Made by a program: the position numbers and the translations under genes. A stretch of DNA of 22,469 bases. Origin: a virus. Of this stretch, positions 15,281 through 21,912 are shown in pieces (position 1 is the stretch's first letter; every line of letters starts with the position of its first letter). The notes beneath the pieces were generated by a model that had not been told where the DNA came from, made no database searches, and saw nothing but the letters and a program-made list of their open reading frames with translations. The stretch covers positions 1 to 22,469 of the IMG/VR virus record IMGVR_UViG_3300030104_007721. One strand, written 5' to 3'.

Positions 15281-15791
15281 TTATTTCTGTTTTTAATTGT
15301 TTATACCAATTTTTTAATCTCTCTACAGTTAATTCATCTTGATTATCTTCATCTAAACATAACCCCCAAAATGTATTTTCATCTTTAAGAGCTTTAGAAG
15401 ATTCAAACTCAAATGAATCGTCTTTTTTAGTGAGGCCTATTATTTTACCTCCATTTTCCTCAACTACTTTAGCTAATATTCCTACACCATCACAAAACCA
15501 CTCATCATACCCAATTTGGTCACCTAAACCAAATATAGCTACTGTTTTACCTGTAAAATCTATAGTTTTAAATTCTTCAAAATAATCTTCCCAATCACTT
15601 TGTAATTCACCATCATACCAAGTTGGTATACTTAAAATATAAAAATCATGTAATTTCCAATCTTCAGGTCTAACAGCATGTACACCTATAGTTTCAATAT
15701 CAAAGTAAGGTTCAAAAATACCTAATAGGTTATTATCTATAACATTTTCAGTATTACCTGTATCAGAACCATAAATTAATTTTACACGCAT
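15267..15791 (-). CDS. Flavodoxin, long-chain type
   Basis: 174 residues. The FMN phosphate loop GSDTGNTE (residues 8-15), the aromatic loop PTWYDGELQSDW and the FGLGDQIGYDEWFCDGVG block are hallmarks of flavodoxins; the insertion ENTFWGLCLDEDNQ marks the long-chain class. It carries single electrons. It overlaps queE by 10 bases, so both are made together. QueE is a radical-SAM enzyme whose cluster must be reduced, and flavodoxins serve this in bacteria, so this one is most simply the dedicated donor. The function as electron carrier is firm; the partner is inferred. Confidence 0.93.
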   Translation of the reverse strand: MRVKLIYGSDTGNTENVIDNNLLGIFEPYFDIETIGVHAVRPEDWKLHDFYILSIPTWYDGELQSDWEDYFEEFKTIDFTGKTVAIFGLGDQIGYDEWFCDGVGILAKVVEENGGKIIGLTKKDDSFEFESSKALKDENTFWGLCLDEDNQDELTVERLKNWYKQLKTEINVQI

Positions 15792-16564
15792 CTTTCAGTA
15801 TTAAAAGCCATAATATGAGATCTACCTGTAAATCTCCATCCTCTATCTCTTACAAAATTCATTACTTCAGGATATGATTCCATTAAAGATTCTCTAGTAT
15901 CACCCGCGGGCATTGCCCAAATTTTATCGTCTGGTACTTTACATTCTTTAATAAATTCTTCTACTTCTTCTACCATAGATAGATTTTTATCTAATACAGG
16001 TTTAATGTGATAATCAGAATGATATTCAATAGATTGTTTAATTGCTTCATAGTTTAATCTTTTTGAATTATGTTTTTTAATCATTCTTTCATCAACATCA
16101 TTTCCTTGAGGTGTTACTGCTCCTAACTTTGGAATAGAATTACTAAACTTAGGAGAAATAGATAAAAGGTTAATAGGATAGTCTGTAGGGAGAAAGTGAG
16201 AACCTTCTGTTTCAATAGTAATAAAAATATCCCTTTCATGAGCAAAATGAGTTAATTCATTTACTAGCTTTGGATGCATTGTTGGTGATCCTCCAGTTAA
16301 CATCATTTCTTTTATATGAGGATGTTGATCGTACATATCAATTATATCTTGAAATGAGTATGTTCCTTTTTCTGGATGAATACTTGTATACCATGAATCA
16401 CACCATCCTCCTTCACCAAAGTAACATCTATGAGTGCATCCTGTTGTTCTAATTACTATTGTGGGGTATCCTTGTCTTGATCCTTCAGATTGTACCGCAG
16501 TGTATACTTCTAAAACGGGGAGAATTTTATTATAATCCTCAACCCTCTTCAATTGTTTGTGCAT
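15782..16564 (-). CDS. queE: 7-carboxy-7-deazaguanine synthase QueE
   Basis: 260 residues. Radical-SAM enzyme making 7-carboxy-7-deazaguanine from 6-carboxy-tetrahydropterin. Signatures: VLEVYTAVQSEGSRQGYP (the QxEG substrate motif), GCTHRC...WCDSWYTSI (cluster), MMLTGGSPTMHP (SAM-binding GGxP), FITIETEGS and LLSISPKFSNS (the SPK motif). The cluster cysteines are C43, C47 and C55, spacing C-x3-C-x7-C instead of C-x3-C-x2-C, with an inserted YFGEG-like loop; GGEP has become GGSP. Family identity is clear from the rest. It lies between queD (45-base gap) and an overlapping flavodoxin gene. Confidence 0.92.
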   Translation of the reverse strand: MHKQLKRVEDYNKILPVLEVYTAVQSEGSRQGYPTIVIRTTGCTHRCYFGEGGWCDSWYTSIHPEKGTYSFQDIIDMYDQHPHIKEMMLTGGSPTMHPKLVNELTHFAHERDIFITIETEGSHFLPTDYPINLLSISPKFSNSIPKLGAVTPQGNDVDERMIKKHNSKRLNYEAIKQSIEYHSDYHIKPVLDKNLSMVEEVEEFIKECKVPDDKIWAMPAGDTRESLMESYPEVMNFVRDRGWRFTGRSHIMAFNTERCV

Positions 16565-16609
16565 GTTGTTAATTTTTTAAAGTGGTTTTTCATTCACTGT
16601 TATAACCTA

Positions 16610-17074
16610 TTATTCGCTGTAATAGGCAGCATTTTTACCATGTTCCATGAATTTAACTTTAGTGACTCTGACTCTATTATCAGTTTCAGTTTTAACAAAC
16701 TCATTTAACTTATTATAAATATATTCAGAAAATTTTTCAGCACCAGTTGCTTCAATAATCCTTAATTGAATTACTCCTAATTCATCCATAGTTTTCCAAC
16801 CACCCATTCCTGGGTCATCTTTAGCTATTATTACAGTATGATCAAACATATAATCCATCCATTCTTTAGGGGATTTACCATCAATTTTAGTATTAGCTCT
16901 TTTCATTCCTCCAAAATCCCAAACCCAATTTCTATGATCTAATTCACCTTCAAAATATACTTTAAAACTAATTCCATAGCCATGTAAAAATCTACAATGA
17001 GTATCTTCAGCTTTCCACTGGCGAAAAACAGTACTAAATCCATCGAATACTTTACTTGATTGAAACTTACCCAT
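16610..17074 (-). CDS. queD: 6-carboxy-tetrahydropterin synthase QueD, divergent form
   Basis: 154 residues of the PTPS/QueD family: THCRFLHGYGISFKVYFEGELD holds the catalytic Cys (C27) and one zinc His (H31), WVWDFGGMKR follows, MFDHTVII has the D78-H79 pair, and the end VRVTKVKFMEHGKNAAYY has E144. Of the three zinc histidines in E. coli QueD, only one is kept in line: the first aligns with F17 and the third with Y33. QueD turns dihydroneopterin triphosphate into the QueE substrate. It overlaps the thioredoxin gene by 8 bases and leads into queE. Two stop codons in a row close it. Confidence 0.88.
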   Translation of the reverse strand: MGKFQSSKVFDGFSTVFRQWKAEDTHCRFLHGYGISFKVYFEGELDHRNWVWDFGGMKRANTKIDGKSPKEWMDYMFDHTVIIAKDDPGMGGWKTMDELGVIQLRIIEATGAEKFSEYIYNKLNEFVKTETDNRVRVTKVKFMEHGKNAAYYSE

Positions 17075-17324
17075 TAAACCAACTTTTTATTGCATTTATA
17101 CCATCAAAAGCTCCAACGTGTCTTTTAATTTCAGTTCCATTTAAATCACATACAATACTAGTTGGAATGTTTTTAACATTGTATTTTGCAGGAAACTCAG
17201 CATCATAATCAATATTGATTTTTTTAACTGGTATTCCAGATTTGGCAATTTCTTCCATTTGTGGTGATAGTGCTTTACAAGGTCCACACCAAGGGGCACT
17301 AAAATATAAAATTCCTTTATCCAT
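17067..17324 (-). CDS. Thioredoxin
   Basis: 85 residues, a short thioredoxin. Active site WCGPC (residues 12-16) after the FSAP strand, KINIDYDAEFPAKYNVKNIPTSIV with the cis-proline, and a closing GTEIKRHVGAFDGINAIKSWF. It reduces disulfides in the cytoplasm; no signal peptide. It sits between a small membrane protein gene and queD (8-base overlap), within the 7-deazaguanine operon. It may keep QueD or QueE cysteines reduced, or serve ribonucleotide reductase elsewhere in the genome; neither is shown here. Confidence 0.93.
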   Translation of the reverse strand: MDKGILYFSAPWCGPCKALSPQMEEIAKSGIPVKKINIDYDAEFPAKYNVKNIPTSIVCDLNGTEIKRHVGAFDGINAIKSWFNG

Positions 17325-17342
17325 TTTTATTTATTTAATTAA

Positions 17343-17573
17343 TTATACTAATTCTTCTATTATACCTATTACTTCACTCAATATAAGTAAAGCTGTTGCA
17401 GTAACCAAACTAAAAGGAATAAAAATATATCCTAATATTCTGACACCTGACTTAAAAAAACTTATTTTTTGATGTAGGTAAGCATCAGGTAATTCTTTTA
17501 TTCTTCTACCTGCTAATTGTTCAACAATTTTATCTACTCCTTTATCAACTAATTGATCTTGTTTATCACTCAT
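17343..17573 (-). CDS. Small membrane protein, 76 residues
   Basis: The N-terminal half is charged and helical (MSDKQDQLVDKGVDKIVEQL); residues about 44-72 (VRILGYIFIPFSLVTATALLIL) are one long or two short membrane helices. Starts 3 bases after queC stops and is followed by thioredoxin. No family recognised. Its place between pathway genes may be incidental. Confidence 0.65.
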   Translation of the reverse strand: MSDKQDQLVDKGVDKIVEQLAGRRIKELPDAYLHQKISFFKSGVRILGYIFIPFSLVTATALLILSEVIGIIEELV

Positions 17574-17576
17574 AAT

Positions 17577-18422
17577 TTAATTTTTAATTTGTTCTAATTC
17601 GTACTCAGCAAGAACTTGTTCTACATAAATTCTAGCTGTTTCATAATCAACTGCACCCGTCTCATCAGCATATTGTACTGGATCAGGTCTTCCTAATTTA
17701 ATAAACGCTTCAATACGTTCTACAGAAGATGCTGATTTATAATCAGACCATCCTTCTGGGGTTGGTTTGTATGAAGTATTTGTTCTAGCATAAACTTCAT
17801 CAAATTCAATTTTTAGTTTTTTACATAATACTTCACCATCTTGTAAAATAGTAAACTTATCACCTTCAAGATATGGAGTATAATATCCTACTCTTTCAGC
17901 ATCCCAATTACCTTCTCTAAATGCTTTATCATCTGCATCTCTGAATTCTTGTCTACAATCAGGATAAATATCATGATCACCACTATGAATTCCTAAAGCA
18001 ATTGATGTTTGTTCTTCTGTTCTGTTAGCTACTGATAGAGCAACTGCTTGAGTAATTGAAGCAAATATTTTATTTCTATTAGGTACTACTGTAGCTTTCA
18101 TATTTTCAGCAGCATAATGTCCTTCTGGAACTTCATCTCCACCTTCAACTAAAGCTGAGTCTAATAATTCTACTAAACCATCTAATTTAATTACTTGATA
18201 TGCAACATTGTGACCATTTCTTTTTAAATAATCTACCAATGCTCTTGCTCTTTTTAATTCAACTTTATGTTTTTGACCATAATCAAATGATAAAGCTGTT
18301 ACTGTTTCAAATTCATTAAGACATTTAAGTAATAATGTGCTTGAATCCATACCACCTGAAAGTGATACTACTGCATGTTTTGGACGTTGTGCGTCTTTAA
18401 AATTAATTTCTAATTGTGTCAT
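17577..18422 (-). CDS. queC: 7-cyano-7-deazaguanine (preQ0) synthase QueC, zinc-site cysteines lost
   Basis: 281 residues, longer than usual (about 220-235). The ATP PP-loop SLSGGMDSST (residues 20-29), SFDYGQKHKVEL, TVVPNRNKIF and ALGIHSGDHDIYPDCR are all typical of QueC, as are YTPYLEGDKFTI and the closing ERIEAFIKLGRPDPVQY. QueC uses ATP and ammonia to turn the carboxy group of CDG into the nitrile of preQ0. The C-terminal zinc ribbon (SCY ... CGxCxxC before the Arg) is absent: the four cysteines align with S217, D227, S230 and S233. The other catalytic motifs look intact, so it is probably active. A candidate RNA pseudoknot lies just upstream. Confidence 0.93.
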   Translation of the reverse strand: MTQLEINFKDAQRPKHAVVSLSGGMDSSTLLLKCLNEFETVTALSFDYGQKHKVELKRARALVDYLKRNGHNVAYQVIKLDGLVELLDSALVEGGDEVPEGHYAAENMKATVVPNRNKIFASITQAVALSVANRTEEQTSIALGIHSGDHDIYPDCRQEFRDADDKAFREGNWDAERVGYYTPYLEGDKFTILQDGEVLCKKLKIEFDEVYARTNTSYKPTPEGWSDYKSASSVERIEAFIKLGRPDPVQYADETGAVDYETARIYVEQVLAEYELEQIKN

Positions 18423-18438
18423 TTTATTTATTTTAAAA

Positions 18439-18472
18439 TTGCCAGGTATTATAAGCGTATAGGCAAACGCTA
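18439..18472 (-). ncRNA. Candidate H-type RNA pseudoknot in the queC leader
   Basis: In the 47-base gap before queC, AGCGT (18467-18471) pairs with ACGCT (18454-18458). TTGCC (18462-18466), lying in that hairpin loop, pairs with GGCAA (18439-18443) downstream, a crossing pattern typical of H-type pseudoknots. The second stem ends 16 bases before the queC ATG. Local GC is about 45-50 per cent, against roughly 30 per cent around it. The first loop has no spare base, so one pair may need to open. It does not match the preQ1-I or preQ1-II sequences I remember. Confidence 0.4.
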
Positions 18473-18691
18473 TTGTTCATTTAATTTACGTAATTTTTCA
18501 TTAACTACCACTCTAAAATGAGTTCCTTGTATGCTTACACTTCCTCCTTGTTTTAAGAGTTTTCTAAATAAAAACTCTTCATTTTCATTCCAATTTTCAC
18601 TAAGCAAAATAACTTCATCTTTTGATACTATTGGATCTGATGATCTATTTAAATATATTTTTTGTTGACGTATTGATTGTTTTTTTAACAT
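18470..18691 (-). CDS. Unknown 73-residue basic protein
   Basis: No family recognised. Basic N-terminus (MLKKQSIRQQKIYLNR), a central SKDEVILLSENWNENEEFLFRKLLKQGG helix and a beta end, VSIQGTHFRVVV. Starts by TAATG overlap with the gene before and stops inside the pseudoknot region. Lying between dpdA and queC, it is a candidate partner of the DNA-modification enzymes, by position only. Confidence 0.65.
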   Translation of the reverse strand: MLKKQSIRQQKIYLNRSSDPIVSKDEVILLSENWNENEEFLFRKLLKQGGSVSIQGTHFRVVVNEKLRKLNEQ

Positions 18692-18873
18692 TACATTACT
18701 TTTGGAAGTCTAAATTTTAAAATAGGATTACCGTTTACTGTAGGTTGTCCTAATTCATCTATACCAACTTCTTTTACTTTTACTGGTTTATTTCTAAATC
18801 TGCCTGTTAATATTGTATCACCTATTTTAATAGGAATTACAAAACAATCTTCATTTGTGTATTTTGCTTTCAT
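18691..18873 (-). CDS. Unknown 60-residue beta-rich protein
   Basis: Start chosen at the ATG at 18873, which makes an ATGA overlap with the dpdA stop; a TTG two codons upstream is also possible. The sequence reads as a small SH3-like barrel: CFVIPIKIGDTILTGRF, then PVKVKEVGIDELGQPTVNG and ILKFRLPKV. No known family. Position right after dpdA suggests an adaptor for the transglycosylase, which is speculation. Confidence 0.65.
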   Translation of the reverse strand: MKAKYTNEDCFVIPIKIGDTILTGRFRNKPVKVKEVGIDELGQPTVNGNPILKFRLPKVM

Positions 18874-19655
18874 ATACAATTAATTTTTCTAAATTTATTA
18901 ATGTTATATTCTAATAAATCATAATCAACTTGATTATCTAACATATAAAAATAATCATTCATATTTGCTTTAGGTTTTGAAATTAAACCTTGGTTAGAAT
19001 ATGCTACATCTTCTAAAGTAGCCATTACTGGATTTGATGTGTCAATTGATTCAACACAATTTATACCTTTATACCACCCAAATTCTTGGGGTACAGCACA
19101 CCCTAATAAATGAATTCTATCGTCTTGTTTTAATTCTCCAGTTTTAAGTAAAGTAGATATTACAAATAATCTACCTAATGCTTTTCCTAAATCTTTATTG
19201 GGGTGAGTACAAATATCATTATAATAAGAAGCACCATAAGAAAATGCTATTTTACCATAACCTAAATCTTTATACGCTACAGCACATTGAGCTGCTTCAT
19301 GTAAAGTTTTTGCTTGTACTACTGCTACTCTTTCAACACCTTCAGGGAAATCATATAATTGCCATATTGTAGCGTTTTGGATTGATTCTTCAGCATCTTC
19401 CCAAACATCTGGTACTATAAATTCATTAGGTTTTAATTCATTAACCCAATGAATAAGACGTTCATGAGTATAAGCTTCACCTAACTCATGTAATGAATTA
19501 TCCATTATAATATAACGTCCTTCTTTTTTTGCTTTCTGAAAGTATTCTAGATATTTAGGTTCTTCATCTAAGAGGTGAGGTAGACAGTAATCATAATCGT
19601 TAAATTTTATACTATCTTCTAGTAAACACATTGGAGTTTCGTGACTAATCTTCAT
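18870..19655 (-). CDS. dpdA: DpdA-like DNA guanine transglycosylase (TGT superfamily)
   Basis: 261 residues. Features of the short phage DpdA group: YIIMDNSLHELGEAY with D52, NEFIVPDVWED with D83, VAVVQAKTLHEA, KIAFSYGAS, then HLLGCAVPQEFGWY (residues 182-195) and the ESIDTSNPV segment (202-210), where D205 is the likely nucleophile by analogy with tRNA-guanine transglycosylases. The tRNA-enzyme zinc motif CxCxxC is absent, as in DpdA. It would exchange guanine in DNA for preQ0 or a related base. All four preQ0 enzymes are in the same window. It is the first gene of its operon, with its own promoter and behind a strong terminator. Confidence 0.82.
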   Translation of the reverse strand: MKISHETPMCLLEDSIKFNDYDYCLPHLLDEEPKYLEYFQKAKKEGRYIIMDNSLHELGEAYTHERLIHWVNELKPNEFIVPDVWEDAEESIQNATIWQLYDFPEGVERVAVVQAKTLHEAAQCAVAYKDLGYGKIAFSYGASYYNDICTHPNKDLGKALGRLFVISTLLKTGELKQDDRIHLLGCAVPQEFGWYKGINCVESIDTSNPVMATLEDVAYSNQGLISKPKANMNDYFYMLDNQVDYDLLEYNINKFRKINCI

Positions 19656-19674
19656 TTATAACTTTTTATTTACA

Positions 19675-19705
19675 CCAATATAAAAAAATTGGTTTATATA
19701 ACCAA
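19675..19705 (-). promoter_or_regulatory. Promoter for the dpdA-que operon
   Basis: Minus strand TTGG (19702-19705), 15-base spacer, TTTTTATATTGG (19675-19686), i.e. TTG-N20-TATATTGG, the same geometry as the other promoters and one base from TAnnTTTG. It overlaps the terminator of the preceding gene: TTGG is the start of that hairpin's 5' arm. The dpdA ATG follows 19 bases later. Confidence 0.55.
19682..19705 (-). terminator. Rho-independent terminator after the large membrane protein gene
   Basis: Stem TTGGTT (19700-19705) with AACCAA (19689-19694), 5-base loop, then seven T residues (19682-19688) on the minus strand. The clearest terminator in the window; it separates the membrane protein gene from the modification operon. 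Confidence 0.75.
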
Positions 19706-19712
19706 ACTAGAC

Positions 19713-20963
19713 TTAATATTTAATAATTAAATCATCATCATCTTCATTACTTTGAGATTGGATTTCATTAATTCTATTTTGTATAGTTTTCCACCCCTTA
19801 GGTCCATATTTATTTGTTTTTGGGGTTACTGACAATAAATTTTTTAATTCTTGAACTGTTAAATTATCAATAGAATTTATTACTTCGGGTTCTGGGCTTT
19901 TTTCATAATGTTCTCCATTATTACCATTTTGACCTATAATATTCATTCTTTCTTCAGCTTCTTCTTCCCAATCGGTGTATTTTGCTTGAACATCAAGACT
20001 AGCATCTTCATCTTTCCCCATATATCCAGTTTCTACCCAACCTTCTTTAAGTCTTAATTCACTATCATCTAAATCTTCTTCATGATCCCAAATATCAGTT
20101 GGTTCATCCTCTTCTTCAATAATTACATCTTCTCTATATAAATTTTTTCTTGTTTTTGGTCTAATTTGTTCAAAAGCAAAATTAGCAGCTACTACTAAAG
20201 CAATTGCTAATGGATCAAATACAAATATAATAGTTAATAATAACCAATTTATAATTCTATCCATAGGAAATCCAGTCAAACCTGATAGATATTTTAAAGG
20301 ACCCAATTCACTAGACACAGCATCACTTAACCTTACTTCAACTATTTCTTCTTCATATTCAAATAATTGTTGATTTAAAACATCTAACTTTTCATTAATT
20401 ATAGTTTGCCTTTCAATAGCTTGATCTAATTGTTGTGTTAAAACTCTACGTGTTGAAGATGATTGTGTGGTAATTATATTACCTAATGTGTCTTTATACT
20501 GTATTTTATTCGTAGATAAACCATTTCTCAAACTAGTCACAGACTCATTAATAGATGATTTTTCTTCATTATATACAACCAATTGTTCTTTAATATTATC
20601 TCTTTTAGTTTCAATTAATGCTATTTGGGAATCAATACTTCCAGCTTTTGCAGCTGTTTCTTGATAAGCTGCTGATAGAAATCCATAAATACCCATTGAG
20701 GTGATTAGGATAAGTACTACACAAGCTAAAGATAAATACCATTTTAATAATCTTGGTAAGTTTTTTCTGTATTGGTATAAAAGGGAAGCTATAACTAATT
20801 TAGCTATTTCTAATGAAGCCGCCATTACTATAACTGCAAATGCAGCTCCAGCAAATAATTTACTTAATCCACTAACTGAATAAAATGCTGCTGATGCACT
20901 TACTGATAAGGCAGAAAATGCAATTAAAAGAGGAAATAAATATTTTTTAAAGTTGCTTAACAT
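19713..20963 (-). CDS. Large membrane and coiled-coil protein of unknown function
   Basis: 416 residues. Membrane segments at about 9-29, 35-61 (AGAAFAVIVMAASLEIAKLVIAS), 75-97 and 240-264 (INWLLLTIIFVFDPLAIALVVAA). Between the third and fourth lies a coiled coil of about 110 residues (SQIALIETKRDNIKEQLVVYNEEKSS onward). The tail from about 280 is strongly acidic (IIEEEDEPTDIWDHEEDLDD) and ends in a small basic-acidic helix. No family recognised. It has its own promoter and terminator, so it is made as a single gene. A role in lysis control, superinfection exclusion or membrane remodelling would fit, but none is shown. Confidence 0.8.
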   Translation of the reverse strand: MLSNFKKYLFPLLIAFSALSVSASAAFYSVSGLSKLFAGAAFAVIVMAASLEIAKLVIASLLYQYRKNLPRLLKWYLSLACVVLILITSMGIYGFLSAAYQETAAKAGSIDSQIALIETKRDNIKEQLVVYNEEKSSINESVTSLRNGLSTNKIQYKDTLGNIITTQSSSTRRVLTQQLDQAIERQTIINEKLDVLNQQLFEYEEEIVEVRLSDAVSSELGPLKYLSGLTGFPMDRIINWLLLTIIFVFDPLAIALVVAANFAFEQIRPKTRKNLYREDVIIEEEDEPTDIWDHEEDLDDSELRLKEGWVETGYMGKDEDASLDVQAKYTDWEEEAEERMNIIGQNGNNGEHYEKSPEPEVINSIDNLTVQELKNLLSVTPKTNKYGPKGWKTIQNRINEIQSQSNEDDDDLIIKY

Positions 20964-20980
20964 ATTATAAATTTAATTAC

Positions 20981-21011
20981 GTATGATACAAACAAAGAAT
21001 AGAGTATCCAA
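20981..21011 (-). promoter_or_regulatory. Promoter for the large membrane protein gene
   Basis: Minus strand TTGG (21008-21011), 15-base spacer, TTTGTATCATAC (20981-20992), 17 bases before the ATG. Same geometry as the clamp-loader, groES and folE promoters, with two changes in the second box. Confidence 0.6.
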
Positions 21012-21017
21012 ACTATG

Positions 21018-21902
21018 TTATAAACTTAATAACATATCAACTAACTCTTGTTGTGGAAACATATCAAATTTATCTTTTCTTGTATTTGTATGTGTCCATA
21101 ACCCTTTTATTCTACCGTAGTAAGCATCTTCGTTAAAATCAAATCCTTTAGCAACTCCATATTTTTTAATTACAGCTGGTAGTCCTTGTCTAACATCAAT
21201 ATTATCTCTATCTGCTATGTATAATATTAATTTTTTTAAATTTTCAATTTGTTTGTTAGAATATCTATGCCATTCTTTGTACCCTTTAAAAGGTTCACTT
21301 AATTCAACAACTTGTGAGTCATCAGCTAATTGTCCAGCATATGTTCTTCCATTTTTAAGATATCCAAAATTATTAACTTCAATACCTACAGAATGTACAT
21401 GCATGTGTTGTGAACCATTTTTTCCTAAATGCCACCCAAATCCACCTTCTGGAAATGCTTGAACTACTTCTCCATCATATTGATTATCATTTCCTTTTAT
21501 TGATTGTCCTCCTAAAACAAATTCAGTAGCAACAGCTCCTCTATCATCTCTACCCCAATGATCAATTGTTCTAAATGGGTTATGCCAACCTGCAGTATGA
21601 TGTAAAAATAAATATTCTTTATTCCAGGCTCCTTCTTTATATTCTCCTACTGGTAGATAATGTTTATTAATAAGTAAGCCATTTTCTGTTACATATGTTT
21701 TTTCTGCTAAATCAGTACTTACCAATCCCATTAAATCCATAGTTTTAGGTCCTACTAAACCATCTACTACTAAATTCATGTCTGCTTGAAATGCTTTTAC
21801 TGCACGTTCTGTTCCTTTACCAAATATACCATCTGCTTCTATTTCTAGAAATTCTTGTAAATCTTTAACTATACTTCCTTTTGATCCTATTTTTAATACC
21901 AT
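21018..21902 (-). CDS. Endolysin: peptidoglycan-binding domain plus N-acetylmuramoyl-L-alanine amidase
   Basis: 294 residues. Residues 1-60 are a PG_binding_1 domain (VKDLQEFLEIEADGIFGKGTERAVKAFQ, then VDGLVGPKTMDLMG). From about 95 an Amidase_2 domain follows: LFLHHTAGWHNP (H101 as zinc ligand), ATEFVLGG, GFGWHLGKNGSQ, HSVGIEVNNFG and, near the end, LWTHTNTRKDKFDMFP with the further zinc ligands. It cuts between MurNAc and the stem peptide to free progeny. No signal peptide, so a holin or other release factor is needed. The N-terminal binding domain is in the order typical of phages of Gram-negative hosts. Confidence 0.93.
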   Translation of the reverse strand: MVLKIGSKGSIVKDLQEFLEIEADGIFGKGTERAVKAFQADMNLVVDGLVGPKTMDLMGLVSTDLAEKTYVTENGLLINKHYLPVGEYKEGAWNKEYLFLHHTAGWHNPFRTIDHWGRDDRGAVATEFVLGGQSIKGNDNQYDGEVVQAFPEGGFGWHLGKNGSQHMHVHSVGIEVNNFGYLKNGRTYAGQLADDSQVVELSEPFKGYKEWHRYSNKQIENLKKLILYIADRDNIDVRQGLPAVIKKYGVAKGFDFNEDAYYGRIKGLWTHTNTRKDKFDMFPQQELVDMLLSL

Positions 21903-21912
21903 TTTTTTTGTT

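Noticed and set aside
16565-16609. Hairpin between queD and queE
   Set aside because: Only 4-bp stems with long loops; competing pairings share bases, so no stable structure.
18423-18472. Known preQ1-I or preQ1-II riboswitch before queC
   Set aside because: The crossing stems are present but the conserved loop sequences of those classes, as I remember them, are not; listed only as a candidate new pseudoknot.
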